Below, piece after piece: positions 62,916 to 64,000 of a stretch of 64,000 nucleotides of DNA (positions are counted from its first letter, which is position 1; each line of letters begins with the position of its first letter). Under the pieces are notes generated by a model. The model did no database searches. It saw only the letters and a program-made list of their open reading frames with translations, and was not told the origin of the DNA. This stretch comes from CAIYRG01 sp965247505 (GTDB lineage Bacteria > Pseudomonadota > Alphaproteobacteria > Micropepsales > Micropepsaceae): NCBI GenBank assembly GCA_965247505.1, contig OZ252020.1, positions 1,488,001 to 1,552,000 of the forward strand, given 5' to 3'. A program made the translations under genes and the position numbers.

Positions 62916-63767
62916 CTAGTCGATTTGGCCGCTTTCGGGTGGGACCCAGCCCTTTAAATCGGCGGTGGGCGGCATGCCGATCACATTGTAGCCGGCATCG
63001 ACGAAATGCACCTCGCCGGTAACCCCGCCCGATAAATCGCTCAACAAATAAAGTGCCGAGCCGCCGACATGATCGAGCGAGATATTAATTTTCAAGGGAC
63101 TATGCGCCTTGTTCCATTTGAACACCATGCGCGCATCGCCCACCGCGGAGCCGGCAAGCGTGCGCATCGGTCCGGCCGAAATCGCGTTTACGCGGATTCC
63201 ATCACTCCCTAAATCGGAAGCGAGATAGCGCACAGAGGTCTCCAACGCCGCCTTGGCAACACCCATCACATTATAATTCGGCATCACACGCGTCGCGCCG
63301 CCATAGGTGAGCGTCAGGATCGCTCCGCCTTTGCCGCCATCTTTTTTTGACACCATAAGCTGCGCAGCGCGCCGAGCGATATCGGTGAAGGAATAGCAAG
63401 AAATGTTGAGTGTGCGCAGAAAATTGGCGCGCGAGGTTTCGACGTAGCGACCCTTCAGCTCGTTTCGGTCGGAATGGGCAAGTGAGTGCACCACGAAATC
63501 CAGCGAATCCCACTCATGCTTCAATGTTGCGAACAGGACATCGAGATCGTCATCATTTTCGACATCGCAAGGGATAACGATTTTCGTGCCGACACTTTCG
63601 GCCAAGGGACGCACACGCCGCGCCTGGGCTTCGCCTTGAAAAGTAAAGGCGAGTGAGGCACCGGATTGAGCCAGAACACGGGCAATCCCCCAAGCAATTG
63701 AATGATCGTTGGCCGCTCCCATGATGAGACCACGGCGTCCCTTCATCACGCTTGGTGCGTCGTACAT
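62916..63767 (-). CDS. fabI: Enoyl-acyl carrier protein reductase FabI
   Basis: 283 residues. SDR-type: GRRGLIMGAANDHSIAWGIA cofactor loop, CDVENDDDL, LDFVVHSLAHSDRNEL, and the active-site YNVMGVAKAALETSVRYLA with the Tyr/Lys pair, then NAISAGPMRTLAGSAV. Reduces enoyl-ACP with NADH in fatty acid synthesis. Follows fabB on the same strand, a conserved alphaproteobacterial order. Confidence 0.95.
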   Translation of the reverse strand: MYDAPSVMKGRRGLIMGAANDHSIAWGIARVLAQSGASLAFTFQGEAQARRVRPLAESVGTKIVIPCDVENDDDLDVLFATLKHEWDSLDFVVHSLAHSDRNELKGRYVETSRANFLRTLNISCYSFTDIARRAAQLMVSKKDGGKGGAILTLTYGGATRVMPNYNVMGVAKAALETSVRYLASDLGSDGIRVNAISAGPMRTLAGSAVGDARMVFKWNKAHSPLKINISLDHVGGSALYLLSDLSGGVTGEVHFVDAGYNVIGMPPTADLKGWVPPESGQID

Positions 63768-63793
63768 ATCGCTCTTTCTATTGCGCGCTAAAA

Positions 63794-64000
63794 CTACACG
63801 CGCTGAAACACGAGGGTGGCGTTGGTCCCCCCAAAGCCGAAACTATTGGACATGACGGTATCGATCTTAGCGTCGTCGATACGGCTTCTAACGATGTTCG
63901 CATCTTCAAGCTCGGGGTCGATTTCATCGATATGCGCAGATTCGGCGATAAAGCCGCTGCGCAATTGTAGGAGAGAGTAAATCGACTCATGTACCCCGGC
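63794..64000 (-). CDS. fabB: Beta-ketoacyl-ACP synthase I, C-terminal part (5' truncated by window)
   Basis: The last 68 residues only: AGVHESIYSLLQLRSGFIAE, HIDEIDPELED and DTVMSNSFGFGGTNATLVFQ. The SNSFGFGGTNATLVF end is diagnostic of KAS enzymes, and HIDEIDPE of FabB. The rest lies beyond the window edge. Stop is 27 bp before fabI. Confidence 0.9.
   Translation of the reverse strand, partial: AGVHESIYSLLQLRSGFIAESAHIDEIDPELEDANIVRSRIDDAKIDTVMSNSFGFGGTNATLVFQRV

Overview
The window looks like a stretch of alphaproteobacterial chromosome interrupted by insertion sequences. Several gene neighbourhoods support this: argH with a small lipoprotein, lysA and a DUF4175 gene; MJ0042 zinc-ribbon gene next to ftsEX; DUF2125 facing tyrC; metX-metW; rpoD and dnaG beside a GatB/YqeY gene, with carA divergent; and fabB-fabI. 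I cannot name a genus. No rRNA, tRNA or CRISPR array was seen.

Layout. 0-9.7 kb: tail of a DUF1592 cytochrome-type protein, a DUF1552 Tat protein, a secreted ankyrin protein, a frameshifted DUF885 lipoprotein, an FMN alpha-hydroxy-acid oxidase, two related secreted proteins (one frameshifted) and an orphan GH25 lysozyme fragment. 9.7-15.7 kb: TlpA, argH, small lipoprotein, lysA, DUF4175. 15.7-17.3 kb: IS1595 copy 1 with an intact 8-bp target duplication, and a decayed GIY-YIG nuclease gene lying between two inverted REP-like repeats. 17.4-21.2 kb: MJ0042 protein, ftsE, ftsX, YdcF-like protein, acyltransferase. 21.4-25.0 kb: a decayed metal-efflux RND pair cut by IS1595 copy 2. 25.1-29.5 kb: class II ribonucleotide reductase, broken LysE gene, DUF2125. 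29.6-35.3 kb: chorismate mutase-hisC-tyrC operon, methyltransferase, metX-metW. 35.3-41.5 kb: an intact CzcCBA-type efflux operon led by a His-rich small protein. 41.7-48.9 kb: methyltransferase, gloB, carbonic anhydrase, IS256 element, small membrane and secreted proteins, alpha/beta hydrolase. 48.9-53.1 kb: IS1595 copy 3, into which a 3-kb IS1-type element carrying three passenger genes has inserted. 53.2-64 kb: hypoxanthine-DNA glycosylase, rpoD, dnaG, GatB/YqeY, carA, orphan small proteins, DUF4893, fabI and the end of fabB.

The most unusual points are: (1) the nested IS1-type transposon with a Schlafen/AlbA_2 plus HATPase-like protein as cargo; its boundaries are supported by matching 18-bp ends, an 8-bp duplication and exact length arithmetic; (2) a sigma-70 gene whose product has about 250 extra N-terminal residues of Lys/Ala-rich, histone H1/AlgP-like repeats; (3) inverted REP-like pairs, one of which encloses a GIY-YIG gene; (4) stacked nonsense mutations plus IS truncation in one RND locus while another RND operon nearby is intact; (5) two IS1595 copies without target duplications, each beside a truncated gene, which marks rearrangement endpoints.

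Several other genes differ from their family by one net frame change (DUF885, LysE, one secreted paralogue). These may be real decay or sequencing indels; the sequence alone cannot decide.
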